64,000 nt of DNA from Coturnix japonica (Eukaryota > Chordata > Aves > Galliformes > Phasianidae), in assembly GCF_001577835.2 (NCBI RefSeq), contig NC_029535.1:12347594-12411593 (forward strand), in the 5' to 3' direction. Position numbers and translations under genes: made by a program. The number at the start of each line of letters is the position of its first letter. Position 1 is the first letter of the stretch. A model generated the notes under the pieces. The model was not told the origin of the DNA. It searched no databases and saw nothing but the letters and a program-made list of their open reading frames with translations. Positions 22,552 to 35,727 of the stretch are shown one piece after another.

Positions 22552-25500
22552 AAAGGTGGTAAAATCATTATAACTACTAAGTCTCTCTGGGTTATTTGTT
22601 CAGGTGACTTTTTGTTTCTGATTGTACTGTATTTCTTAGCTTGTTGTAGTTGCTGTGGCAGACTGACATTATTTGCTCTGATCGTTTTTTTCTAATCCAG
22701 CTTTTCTCTTTTATTCTGCTAAGGCTACCACTAAACTAGGTGGAGTCTTGTCTAAAAACTGCAAGATTTTGGTTCTCAGTGCACGCTTTTCCCTTGTGGT
22801 TATGGGAACTGTAAGTATAAATCTTATGCTTGCGTCCAAATTCACTGCAGAGTCTGTAGTGTAGTTAGCGGGTAAAGTGCTGACCTGATGAGAAATCGGA
22901 GCTCATTTGTGTATCCTGTGTTTACTATTAAAATAAACCTAACAATTACGGATGTGAATCCAGTAATGATATTTGTGTTACTGTTGCACATAGGAACTCT
23001 TGTGCTAGACTCTGTACAGTTTTGCCCCCAAATAGCACCCAGTTATTAGTAGGCTTTAGAGGTTTTCTGTTTCTTGTTGCATAAAGGAGAATCCACAAGA
23101 ATTCTCCTAACTTCCTATATTCAAACTAGCTTGTCGGAACAAAATATCAGGCAAACCAATCTTATGTGCAAAGTTGAACATCTTTAAAATATCTGTTTAA
23201 TAAAAAAACAAACAAACAAACCTTTAGCTGAATTGTAAACTACCTAGTCCACTTTGCACTAAAATTATTCACTTAGGGTTTTTATAAACACTGTTAGAGT
23301 CTAGGCTTTGAAATGTAAATGTTTGTTGATCCCTGTGTGACAGAGATGTGCATGAATGATTGTTTTCCTTAATTTTTGGGGGAGTGGGTAGAGGGCTTGA
23401 GGGTAGTAGCAGGGGAAGGCATATAGGCTAATAGTGTAAAGTAGCTGAAATAATTGTAGCCATAAATGGGTCTCAGAAGTATTATGGAAATAAGGTGAAA
23501 TCTGAGTCTTGCAGAGGGCTGAGAACAGGAAATTACTGTACAGTTTGCACTAAGAGACAAAGTGAATGATACGTGTTTAGTAATCAGGGAAATTTCTGAG
23601 TCAAGCAACTGCAACTGAATATTATGTTATAGGCAGGTATTGCCTTTCTGACCGAGAAGGTTGGGATAAACGTTGCTTAGGTGAATGATTTTAAGGTTTT
23701 TAAAATCTCATATGGTTTTTTTTTTAATATATATGTATATAAATATAACAGATGTAGATACATTGTGTACATAATGAGGAATTTAAAAACAATTTTACTA
23801 TTAAAACACAGTCTAAAGGTGGTTTTCATTTCAGTGATTACTTTAGTTTTGTTCATCTTCTGAAGTGTCATGCCTGTATGGCTGTTTTACAGTGTATCTT
23901 TTAGTTTGCTAGTTCATTTTCCATATGGCTACTCAGACCATAGTGAATAACTAAAACTGTGATGCCACATAATTCTTACGGTGAACATGGCAGGGACAAT
24001 ACTTGCTTTGAAAAAGAAAAGTCCTGTGTACATATGTCATGGAATACTGTAGTACAAAACTGTGTTGAATTGAAGTGATACCATGCTCTATTTTTGTGTA
24101 TCTTACTGTATGAGGTTGCTGTGATTAATACAGTAAAATATATGCTAATGGAAAATGCAGGTGTTTTGCATCTGATTTTTTTAAAAAGAACTAATTTATG
24201 TTCAAAGGAATTGAAAAATAAAAAGGCCTTTAAGAAAAGGCTTAACTCTTTTCTTAAGGTTGAGTGCATATAGATGTCTGTTTCACCGCTGTTTTGCATG
24301 CAGAAGTGAGTTGGTGCACAGAGGTAAATCCTGGGGGCAAAATGTGCAAGTGTGTGTGTATCATGATCCTCAGTTGATTGAGACTGGATGGAGTACTTGC
24401 AGAACTTAGTGGTTTGTTTGGTGGTTGGTTTGTTTTTTGTTTGTTTTGTTTTGTTTTTTTGTTTTTGTTTGTTTGTTTGTTTGAAGTTAATTTTCAAGTC
24501 TTAGCAGCATGCCTGTTTGTTCCATAAGAACACGTTGTTGGTCTGCAGCAGTCAAACTGATGTGGGGCAGTGAGCAGGTTTCATGTGCAATGTAAAGCTG
24601 ACCTACATTGTTTTCTAGCCTTGACTCTTGATGTCATCTGCAGATATTCTGACAAAGCTTCCTGATGCAAAATCTCACTAACGATGTGTGATATTGTTGA
24701 TGTACTTCTTGGCACTCGAGGTGGGCCTTCTGGCTGCTCTTTCATCCTACTAGCTCCAGGGCAGGCTAATTTCTCAAGTACCAAACTAGATCATTTTTCC
24801 TTTGTTTCTTTGTTTTAAAGCAGGTCAGGTGAATGCTTAAAAGGCCTCAAGTTCCATTTGAACAGTCTTCTGATCTGTTGAGGTTCCTGGAAGTATTTGG
24901 GATGTTAGTAAAATCAGGCTCAAGATGACAGAAGCATTGCTGCAGGAAGTCTTGTCTTACACCTTTGTGCCATTTGTGCTAATGTATTTCTGGCACATTT
25001 TAAACAAGTCAGTGCTGACTGTTCTGACTGGTCTGATGTTTCTGATGACAGACATTATATGTGTCTGCTGTGTCTTTTGCTCTGAACAAAGTTTAAAGGT
25101 TCCATACATCATCACGTAGCTTAAACTTGACAATTAGAGATGGCAGCTTTTTCAAAATTGTTGTCCAGAAAAAATAAGTTTAGATTCCAAGCATTTAGTT
25201 TGTGTAGCTAATTGTGCTACAGTGTCTTGTCACGGGGAGAGATTCCCTTTTCTCTTATTTGCTTAGAAAGGGGGGTGAGCCTGAGTACTGTGATCATTGT
25301 AATGCTGCCAGAGTGAGGGAAAAGCAGCAGGTGCTTCAGTTCCAAGCTACTTTGAGGTCATTGGGAGCTAACTAGGCCTTTTAGCATGGTCATTGCTGTC
25401 TGTGTGAATGTAAATATACCTGGCTGTTGTTTGTGAAGGATATTCCACAGTTCCATCTGAACATCATGATCATGTTTGTCTAAAGTTTGTAAGCATGTAA

Positions 25501-26045
25501 ATGGGTGGTCCTGTGTGGAGCCAGGAGTTGGTTTCTTTGACTCTTTTGAGTTCTTTCCAACTTGGGATAGTCTGTGAAATGTCTTAGACTTCTTGTATAA
25601 AATTAAGCAAAATTGGGCATTGCAGGTTTTTTTGTTTGTTTGCTTTTTACTACAGTTGATCATATACTCCTGGACAGTATTTTTTATAATATGTCTTGCC
25701 TGTTTGAAAGTTTAGAGGCAGGGAATCAGTACTTAAAGTAGCTTTCTGGTTTTGTACTTATATATAGCCCTCTGCAATTAGGGCAGCCTTCAGCACTGAG
25801 CCACAATACAGTGCACATAACAGTGCATTGGATCTTGCATACTGCCTGAAGGAAGGCAAAAGGTTAAAATGTATGATATGGCAGCAGCTCTTGTAACTCT
25901 AAAATCCTGCAGACATGCTGCATTAGAGCAGCTCCTTTGTTTGACAGGATGTTTGGTGTGCTAATGTGCAGAAAGCAAGATTGTTCCTTGCAGCACTGAA
26001 AGCTGTCTGCACTGAAAATATCTTAGCATATTTTATACTGTGTAA

Positions 26046-28690
26046 TGGCCCTTTGGTTCAGGCAGGAATCTACAATCTTGCTGTAACATCACATGCAGAG
26101 TGATCGGGGAGATGGTGTGATGGAGGCAGAAAAGGTGACTGTAATACCTAGCTGTGCATGTAGAATTGTAGGACCAACTGACCTGTAACCAGGGACAGTT
26201 GTGGATCCCAGTTGTGGATCCCTGCTGGTGGCATGTGCAGATCCTGAATCCTACTAAATTAACATTAATCAAAACCAATACTATCACCAAGGAAGTCTAA
26301 GGAGCACCCTGTTATGTGCTTCAGTGCAATTGTACAAACTGGTGTGACAACTGCTGCCTGCTCCCTTTATGCTGGCAGAGCTTGGGTATGCCAAGCAGAA
26401 GGGCAGCTGCGCTAATTTACTACCTGCAGCTAGCATGGCTCCATTCAGTAGCAGAAGCAGAAGGGGACAAGGATTCCATCTGCCACATCACCTGTTCATG
26501 GCTTGTTTCCTTACACTGTGTTGCTGGGGTCAACCATGCCAAGCAGCTTGGTACTGCTCTGAGCCACCTCCTGTAGCTCTGGACCCTCTGGGATGAAGTG
26601 GCCCAGCCCTGAGGCGTGCAGTAGGAAGATGGTGTTTCCAGCTCTGCTTTATGTTTGGTTCCTGAATCTGAAAATGCAAACCTGTTCCATCATCTTTTTA
26701 GATGGTCTTAGATGAGAGAGGTTCTTATATCTGTAATGATCCTATGGTGCATGCTGGCTTTGAGCTCCCTTGGCAGAAAGCAGTAGGCTGGATGTATATG
26801 CTCTGCTTTTCCGCTGTAGGGGAGAGGGGCTTAATTCCCCATACTGTGTGTCATACTGCAGAAGTCCTTCTAGGATAACCTATGTTACAGTTTTTGTTAT
26901 GATTAAATTATCCTATTCTCCAGACCTTAATCATGGAAGGTTCTCTGAGAGGCACCATTCCAGTGCTAGGAAGGAAAACAGGTGAAGCGTGCACTGTTTG
27001 CTCTGCTCTGCTGCAGAGCTGTGTGGAGTAGTTATTGATAGCAGTCTGAGATCAGTTAAGCCTATACCTGCTGTTCTCATGCTGGGAGGACACAGCACAA
27101 CCCAAGTTTGGCTCTGGAGTGTAAGACAACTTGCCCAGCTTCTGTGAGAACATTCATGTATAAGTTGTGCAGTGAATGTGCAGTGTGGGCAGTAATTAAG
27201 GGTAGGAGTAGCAGAAATGGAGCTTTGTGTTATGAGAATACTGTTTTCTGCTACAGTGATTTCTGCTGCAGGCAGTGCTTCACTGTGGATGACCCATCCA
27301 TTAGGCTAAAGGAAACTGCTTGCTTGTACCTCATTTAAGGAGATATTTCACACAGTGTCTCCCAAGGCTTCCTGGGTTCTAAGGACCGGTACTGGGGACC
27401 ATGGTGCTGTCTGGACCAGAAGGTCTGGGCTGTAGTTGCAGTGGTGCAGAATCTTCAGGACTTTGTCATCAGGAGCTCTGCCTGCTAGAAATTATAAAAA
27501 TGAGCATCATTATTGTATTTTGCTGCTTGGAACTTCCCAAGTTTGTAGTCTCAGGACAGAGTGTGGGCATCTTTTGGTAGTTTCCAGAACTTGATTTGAG
27601 AATCATCTTTTCGTTGTACTTCCTATTTCCTCTTTTCCATGGCTCCAAAGCTTTTGGCAAGATAACTTATACTGAACTGTAGAATGAAGCTGCACACATC
27701 TTGGAAGGGAACGCTGCTTTGATGCTGGTTTAATCCTATTCTTCCTGCCTGTAGCTTATCGCTAGGATAGGAACTGGCAGTACAAAATTAGTACCAGATA
27801 AGACCACAGGCTCATTAAAATCTATGAAGCCATAGAGTAAAGAAACATGGGAAAGAAAGAACACCTAAGCCAAAGAGCTGTATGAATAGAAAGATAAGGA
27901 GAAGTTATTTCCCTGACAATCCTCTAAAGAAGAGCAGAAAAAATTGGTTTAAAAATCAAACCAGATAATGAAGTGGTATCTAAGGACTCTATGCAAAAGT
28001 GACTCTTCCTTTGAAACAATACAGCTTTATATTTCAACACAGAAAGCAAGGCAATGACAAAGTGAGTTGATAGATTTCAAAAGGAATATTAATTAGGAAC
28101 AATTCGAAAGTCTGGCCAAAGATCTATTTAAATTGATGCATTTCTAATGGAAATTCATCTGTCATGTGTTTTCCAAAAATAACTTGTTAAGGTACTAAAT
28201 CTGTGTGTGTTCAAAGTAGGCTTTGAACATCAGAAGAAAAAAGTAATCAAAGGAACTCACTCCAGAGTGGGCATGGGGCTGCTGCCTATTGTGCCTGAGC
28301 CATTCTACTTAGGGCTGGGAAACAGAGCTGTTACGGGGGGTTTGTTATGTTGTGTCCTTCCCTGATGTTTTTAGTAACTGATCCTTCTGATAGTGGATAC
28401 TGATACTAATGTTGACTGTGAAGATGTGGATAAGGCAAGTGGTGTGCTAAGGACAACAATGCCTTACAGCGAGTTTTGTTAAGCTGGCAGCTTGCTTTCA
28501 GTCCTTGTGGGAGGAGGAGGTGGGGCTGGGAAGAGCACGAGTATGTGGCATGCTAAGAAAAGGGAAGGTGATACTTGGGGTATGTCTGTGATGTGTGGCT
28601 GGGAGGGAGGACTGAACAGTAGCCAGTTCGCTGGTTACATGTTTGCCTCTTGCTTGGATTTCTCATCACCTTTAGTTAGCTGCTGTACAG
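26046..28690. other. Intergenic sequence, no gene seen
   Basis: Single-copy sequence to the right of the duplication. Short ORFs up to about 86 codons show no recognisable protein. No clear transposon was identified. Confidence 0.5.
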
Positions 28691-28719
28691 TGTCCCTTTG
28701 TGTCGCTTAGGTGTGTCTT

Positions 28720-29300
28720 AAGAGCAGTATTTGCCAGGCAGGACCTCGGGGAGAGGTAAGCAAGCACCAGCCCGAACCCATGGAGGTGAGCGCAGGGATC
28801 CCGCGGGAGGGAAGAGAAAGCCGGCGGGTGCAGAGGCCGCGGGATGGTGCTTCGAGGGGCGCTCTCCGTCCCTCCGCTCTCCGTCCCTCCGAAAGCAGCG
28901 GTCGAGATCCATCTGGGAGCGGGGTTCCGAGGCAGGATGCGCGGTGCCGGCTGCCGCTGTCCCGGCTCCGCTCCGCTCGCGGCGGTGGGAGAGGAGCGGA
29001 GCTGTCCGCCGTAGCCGGTGCTGAACCGCAGGCGCGGAATCCGCGCGTCGCGGAGCTGCCAAGAGCGAGATCCCAGCGGCAGGAAACGGGGCGGCCCCTG
29101 CGGAGAGTCAGAGAGGGAGCGCGCCGGGCTGCAGCGTCCCCGGGCAGGACGAGGCCCCCAGCGCTTCTCGAGGGTGGGGAGGGTACAGACCCCCGGGGAC
29201 ACCCAGCCCCTCAGCACAGGGCAGGTTCCTGGGTGGGATGGGAGCTGGCGGGGCAGCGCCAGCCTCGGGCGCTGGTGCTTGTCTGCAGGGGATGTGTCTT
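28720..29300. promoter_or_regulatory. Orphan CpG island between SPATA2 and SLC9A8
   Basis: About 600 bp of strongly GC- and CpG-rich sequence stands alone in AT-rich surroundings, more than 6 kb from the 3' ends of both flanking genes. Two good plus-strand donors, GTAAGC near 28756 and GTGAGC near 28784, lie at its left edge. It may be the promoter of an unannotated noncoding RNA or an intergenic regulatory island. Open frames across it are the usual by-product of GC richness, and none resembles a known protein. Confidence 0.6.
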
Positions 29301-29399
29301 GCTGAGAGCTCTGGAGTGTGCACGGGGTTGCACCCCTTTATGCAGACATCCTGCATGGGTAACAGAGGTAGGCAGAAAGCAGATGTGTATAAGCAATGG

Positions 29400-32300
29400 G
29401 GATAGGCAGCCCTGGCACAGGAAAACTGTAACTTATGGAGTGGTTTTGTGTGTGGGGTGCAGGGCTGTCTTTCTTCCCACTGTGCAATCTGGCCTTCAGA
29501 TACTGAGCAATTGTTCAGCTCTGCTTTTTGCTCTTCAGTGATTTAAAAATAAATACAAAAAATTTATTTTATTGTTATTTATTATTATTATTGGTGACTA
29601 GCTTTGTTTGCTAGGCAGGGAGCAGAATCTAAGCTTCCACTATGCCAGGAAGGATTGCTGCCATTTACTACTGAAAGAGACTTGAGGTTGGCTGAGTTGT
29701 CAAGCTCATCAGGTTTCCTCCTCCTCTCTAAGAAAGGCTCTGGCTTGTGGCAACTGGCTGGAAAAAAAGTAACTGTCAAAGGCTGGAAAGTAAAAGGGAA
29801 GAGCAATAACCACGTTCAATACAATGTGTGAATTTTCAGGCTAACAGCTGGGGTGTCCTGCTAACAGCAGGGGTCTGTGGGACAGTCTAGGCGCACTCTC
29901 GTGCCCAAATGCCCAATATATCTGCAATATAGGTTTAGCCTTAGTCCTTCCTATGAGAGCAAGAAGAATGTCTGGTTGCAGAATAAAGTTTAAAGTACAC
30001 GTGGCAGCAGCCACTTGGAAAACTTAATCTCATTTTGAAGTCTCATTAAATTAAGAGGAAAAAAAGCTTTCACAATCAGTTCCTGTGCAATGGAGCAGCA
30101 GCAGCTTTGAATGCCCAGTGACTGTGTGGCTGAGCAGACTGGTCCAAAAGGGCTGCATTGTGTGGACAGGCAGCCCCTAGGAAATGTTCTTGTCTGAGAA
30201 GCACTGAGCACCCAGGGTGTTCTGTGACAGGGTGCTCAGCAGCCTCCACTCCTGCTGGGCTTGGTCTCTGCCCCAGCTTTGCTCCCAGGACTCCTGTTCA
30301 GCACTCAGCAGCTGAGTACGTTATATATGGGATGCACACAGGGGTGGCTGGAGCTGCAGGCAGTTCTGAAAGCATGGGTATGGACAAGTGCTGCAACTCA
30401 GTGCCCAGATAGAGCTAACTTCCAGCATGATGTGCATTTATCCCAAAGGCTCAGGCTTTTAATGTGCACGTATAAAATGAAGTTGTGGGAGCTCTGTCCA
30501 TTTTCCATGTGCTTTTGGTTAAGGCGGACGAAAGAGTTGCTTCTCAAGAAACTCCCAAGAGAAACTTAGAAATCAGTGAATATGTGACAATCTCTCCTTC
30601 CTCCTTTCCATATCCATAGCATGAGTCCAATTACTTGGCGGTTTTCTAATAAACTCAGCCTTAGCATCAATTAAAATGCTTTGGCACAGAAGGAAGGGAG
30701 AAGTGGGCTCTGCAGGACAGCCATCTCAGAAAGCACATGGAGACTGGATTTTTGCTAGCTGTGTAATTAAATGCTCTGAAGCAGGTTTATCACCGTGGCA
30801 GTTATGAACGTGTGTCAGGGGGATGTTCTCTCCCTGTCCCTGCATGTGTTGGAGAGAAGTAAAGCACAGGTTTTCTTCACAAACCTCTTAGAAAGTGGCC
30901 GGAGAAAGGGAGAAACTGGGTTGCCAGGGAACTTTTCTAGTCATTGCTGTAGACTTAAAGTCTAATTGTTGAGACTGAAACATCAGAGACTGACAAACTG
31001 GCACTGAAAGAACAAGGAAGGGGGGGGAAGAGGATCACTGTGAATAGGTTTTAAAAGCAGGGATTGCTCAGAGCACTCAGATTTCATTCCATATTTAACA
31101 AATTCTACAGCATTCTGACAGTTCCACCTGCTCCCTTCAGTTAAAGCTTCAGATCTTTGCCTGCCTTCTTGCAGCCAGCTGTCTCCCACTGAAGCCCAGA
31201 TTCACCAGTTCTGCTCCTTCCTAAGATAAAATGACTCAGGAGGCTTTAAACAAATCCTGAGCATGCCCCACTGTTCTTTATGAATCACGGCATAATGTGG
31301 AGAACATTTGAAGCCATGAACAAAATTTGACAGAGAAAGTGGAGAAAAACTGAGAAAGCTGCCACTGTTACATGAATGGATGGAATGCTTCAGAGCTGTG
31401 CTGTATCTCTGTCTCTTCACCAAAATCCAATAAATGCACTGGGGAAGGAGGCTGTTGTACTGTCCAGCTTCCTGAAAGCATCTTTGAGTTTAGCAATAAG
31501 ATGGAATTGATGTTTAATTTAAAATCCCATTTACTGGATACTCTGATTTTATTTGTATGTTATTTTGCAGATGGGAAATGCAGTGCCCCCCTGCTCATCT
31601 CTACATTATCAGAGAGGGAACACCTGATTTTTCACATGCTCTACTTGCTCTGTGGTAAGGCCAGATAGCTCTTACAGCTCTCCACCTACTGTGGGCAGCC
31701 CCAGTGCCTGCCAGAGTAGGCCAGGATTCCTGCACTCACTATTGCTTCCGGTTGTTATGGTGGGTTGTTGGGGTGTGCTGACCCTGCCTTGGGTCCATTG
31801 GTGAATGATGGGCAGGAAAATGCCCCTCCAGTTTGGAGGATTTGGCGTACCTGGGCTGTGTTGTGCGTCAGAGGGAGCCTGTTGCTGCTGCAGAGCTGGA
31901 GCTGCCCCAGGGGCTTTCACACAGTTTGGTGCCCATGCAGTGAACACCGAGCAGTAGGATGGGCTGTGGATGCTGAGCAATGGGGCTCCCAGTCCTTGCC
32001 AGGGACAGCTTCTGTCTCAGTGCTCCACGTTCTGCTGGAGATTGGAGTTGCTGGTGCAAGTGCTGTACTGCTCGACTGCTGAAATAATGCATATTGGTTA
32101 AAAACCCAAAGAACTGCAGTAAGAAAGAAATGCCTCATTTTGAGAAATTCTATGCAAAATCAGAGGGATAATGGCAGCTTTAGGGTGGTGATGTGTTCTG
32201 GGGTCATGGGTTTCACTCAAATCTATGATTCCACATGCAGGTCTGCCATGAAATAACTTTGGTGTAAACCATCTTGCACAGGTGGGGATTGCTGCTGTGC

Positions 32301-35040
32301 AACTTCTGCCCTTTAAACTCAGGTCAAGTGGTGGAAGCCCAGGCTGCAGTGGCTGTTCTCACATACACTGCACAATCGTTTAGAAAAAGCTAAGGGTACT
32401 TAGGAAGCATAGCTCAAAGATCAGTTCTTTCCAAAAGATAAGCTCCTGAGCTGCAGATAATTACTGTTGCTCTCTTCTCTTTTTATGACATCTTTTAGAT
32501 TAGGCTGTAGAAACAGCCTGCAGATGCTTTAAAGATTAAAATAAATGAGCGTTTCTTGGCGTGGCTGAGTTAAAAATAACGATGAAATGATTACACAGCA
32601 GCCGGTAAAGCTGGAGGTGCTTGCTGTGAGTCAGTGCAGGGGCCAGGGTCTGGTAGCAGGGTGGTGCCAGTCTGCCACTTAGGGTGGTCATGTAGCTGCC
32701 TTGGGACGTGGCAGCAGGTTCCACCCGACTGACAGAACTTCACTGTCTGTAATTAGTAAAATCTGTATCCTAGATATTTCTGGTCATTCTGTACTGAACA
32801 AAGGAACAAAGAAGAAAAGTATATCCTTGAACAAACTTGCAGGTAAGTTAGTAAGGTAAGTTAGGATGGGGCTGCTGGTCCTTGTGGAAAGAAGACCAGA
32901 GTCTCCTATTGTTCTGATAATATAGGAAAAGATCAAAGGAAGGTAACTGCAGGACAATTGAGTCAGAAAGATGAAGCAACATGCTTAAGCAAGAAAATGA
33001 AGAAATCCTAAATTGGAAAGGACTGGCATAAGTAAATGCATTGGTAAATATAAAAATCAGTCACTAAAATAATGGCAAATTTTTCTTCTATTGGTTCAAA
33101 AGTATGGAAGTTAGCGCATATTTTGTTGAGGGAAGACAAACTTATCTTCATTCCAAGCTCTGACAAATCTAAGATTCTTAAGTTTCAGGATAGTTTCTTT
33201 TAATGAAAAGACCTAAGGTTTTCTCCAGTTTATTTGCTTCGGAGTGATTTCTTTCATTCTAGCTGTATAAGTTCATTGCTTCCATTTAATTTATAAAACT
33301 ACTCTCGGCAAACGATCAGATGTCACCGTGTTACCGCTGACTGACAGCAGAGGACGGTAAGGATCCCTTTACCTCGGTGGAAATCACAAACGGTTGATGT
33401 GCTGATAAGACCTCACTCCTTTTGCAGGTGCCTCGTTTCAGAATAACAATAGAAATTAGATCATGTTTGCTATTTCAGCATGACTGTGACATAGCACCAT
33501 ATGCTTAGCGTAATAGTGTATGGAACATTAAACTCAAGTACAGCTCCTGCTGACAAGAGAAACTCCTGTACTGGACAGAAATAGGGATCTGCACAGGTCA
33601 GTGTCGGCCTCATGGCAGCACAGCCTTACCAGCTCCCCATTCTGGCTTGCACATGCAAGTTCTCAGCTGGTACAGGACAAAGGACAGGAGAGATAACACA
33701 TGCTTGCCTCCAGCAGACAAACAAGCCTCAAAAGTTGGCAGCTTAGTCCGTCTGCTAGCACTGACAGCACAGAGATTCTCTCTGAGCAGAATTTTTAACA
33801 GTCCTCCTTGCACTGATATAAACGATATGTTTATAATGCAGAACCTGAACACACATTCACACCCTTCACAGCACCATGTCTTGGATTTGTGCACCTTCCT
33901 TGATCTCTTCATTTTAATTCTGATACGTAACTGAAACGTAATTAAATCTGTCATCTGGAAGGATGAAGGAAAAATACAGATCCTCTTCTAAAGAGAAAAC
34001 CAAGCATTAATTCCTTTCTGGTCAGTACCAAAAGCTGATTTTGTGTCTCATTCAGACCTTGCCCAGTGTGTTTTCTAGCTCTACAGTGAGCACAGTTCTT
34101 CAAAATAACAGTGATAATAAGGAAAAGCAGGTCATATAACATGTTGTACATGTATATGTTATACAGCACAGGTTTAGGATTCCAAATAGTCTTTAATTTT
34201 CTCAGCTGGTAAGCAGTTGATTTAAAACAACAAACAAACAAAAAAACAAACAAAAATAGTAACAAAAGCAGACCAAAAATGACTCTTGCTTTTAGAAACA
34301 AACATGTGCACTTGCATGTCAGATTTACATGTAGAACCACAGTTTAACATTTCAACAGTGATTGTGTAAATAACTAATGAGTTCAGATCAGCCTTTGCAG
34401 CAAAGTACTGTGTGTTGTAACCATGGCCAACACAGCAAGCCTTGCTGCCTGTTCAGGTGTATGTAATTTGAGCAAACATACTACACAAAGTAGAAAAACT
34501 GAAACACTGCTTAAGAAACAGCATTAGCAGAAGATTTTTGTAGACTCCTTCCCCATGTGCACACTTAATTCATCAAACTAACGACGGTGAAAATGTTGCT
34601 TTCGATTCCACTAGAATTCAAGAAGTCTGCTAGTGAGTTCTGGAGTGTTAGGAACCCTTCCTGGATTTAGGCAAAAGAAAAGTTGTTGCTTTCTTAGACT
34701 TGAAGTCACTGTGCCAGCAAGGAGCAACTACCAACTAGAGAAAACCAAGTGCAACTTTCTCTAGCAAAATAAAAAGGTGTTACAGAACGGCATGTGAAAT
34801 TGCAGTTTTAATGTCATACTATCCCCACACCTCTTGCAAGTCATGTCTAATCCACAGTACTGATCATGACGACATCTCAGATATAAAAATAAAACATCCC
34901 ATTAAATAGATATCAAGACAATTTTATATGACAAAAATATGGAAGTATTAAGAGGTTCTTCTTTGTGTGCAGCATCTGCTGTTTGTCAAGGTAATGATAT
35001 TCTCTGGATTCAAAATGTGCAAGTCTGTGGCCTTCTATGC
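29400..35040. other. Gene-poor interval between the CpG island and the SLC9A8 3' end
   Basis: No recognisable exon. The right part probably contains the SLC9A8 3' UTR (minus strand), whose end could not be fixed. A locally CpG-containing block near 33295-33400 stands out against the AT-rich background and may be a conserved noncoding element. Confidence 0.45.
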
Positions 35041-35049
35041 TCCTGAGAC

Positions 35050-35114
35050 AAGGGAGGTTGGAACTGGAAGATCTCTAAGGTCTCTTTCAACCCAAATCAT
35101 TCTTTGATTCTGTA
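35050..35114 (+). mobile_element. CR1 LINE 3' terminus fragment
   Basis: Reads GAGGTTGGAACTGGAAGATC, then CTTTCAACCCAAATCATTCT and a TTTGATTCTGT tail, the standard CR1 3' end in plus orientation. Only the last 65 bp remain. It lies downstream of the SLC9A8 stop, antisense to that gene. Confidence 0.8.
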
Positions 35115-35132
35115 AGTCTCATAAATCATGGA

Positions 35133-35138
35133 TTTATT
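35133..35138 (-). other. SLC9A8: Candidate SLC9A8 polyadenylation signal (AATAAA, minus strand)
   Basis: TTTATT on the plus strand gives AATAAA on the minus strand, about 480 bp past the SLC9A8 stop. Other hexamers lie further down (for example near 33225), so this is only one candidate. Confidence 0.3.
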
Positions 35139-35619
35139 CCAGCCAAATTCCCTTACTAGTGCTGAAACAAATTCATAGTTTAAGTTGTCAGCCTTCTCCA
35201 TGAGAATTGGTAAATGTTTTAAAAGAAAAACAAACAAAAAAAAAACCAAGCTGCAACTCAACCTATTTTACCATCATACCATAGCTCTATACTTCAAACA
35301 TTCACAGCAGGCTTTATAATAGGACCCACATTGAACAACATTACTATTTCATGGCAGATGTTTATACTTTTTCCATGGGCTGCATTAAATTTGCTGTGAT
35401 GTAAAATCCGAAAAGTTCTTCATTCAGTCTAGAGTCTGACATTTAAGGGGCTCAGTCACTGACTAGTAATACCAAGCAAAGTAGATCAGCTTTTTGATGT
35501 TTAAACAGATAGCACAAGATATGCCCAAAATCAGAAGCTTTTGTGCAGTTATGTTCTTGATACTTAGACTTCAGAGAGTGAATTTAATGATAAACTCCCC
35601 GTGTTCCTTCCCCAGTCTG

Positions 35620-35727
35620 CTATAGCAGCTCTTGCTCATCATCTTCAGAGCCTGAGGGTCCTTGTCGTACCTCTTCGTACCATTTGTTTGTGAGAGTTTT
35701 CATCTGTATGCGCCCATGATGCAAGTC
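35620..35727 (-). CDS. SLC9A8: SLC9A8 coding exon 16 (C-terminus, stop)
   Basis: Encodes residues 540-574, from [20 protein letters not shown] to EDDEQELL, then TAG at 35620-35622. The acidic, leucine-ended tail is the same as in mammals. The acceptor is TTAG. Confidence 0.96.
   Translation of the reverse strand, partial: DLHHGRIQMKTLTNKWYEEVRQGPSGSEDDEQELL

Larger units (their letters stand above)
16490..26045 (+). repeat. Second copy of the 9.56-kb interval, probably a false duplication
   Basis: Matches 6833-16389. It starts part-way through the 26-bp minisatellite directly at the gap, and loses similarity at 26046, where the first copy has already run into the gap. Neither copy has flanking breakpoints of its own away from the gap, which is what unmerged overlapping contigs look like. 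Confidence 0.95.

Noticed and set aside
16490-26045. A true second SPATA2 gene, or the paralogue SPATA2L
   Set aside because: The copies give the same protein and share intron and flank sequence. A paralogue would differ widely. The gap position points to assembly.
28672-29541. Long ORFs on both strands over the CpG island (181 and 276 codons)
   Set aside because: GC-rich sequence lacks stop codons by composition. The products are Arg/Pro/Ser-rich with no recognisable domain, and both strands are open.
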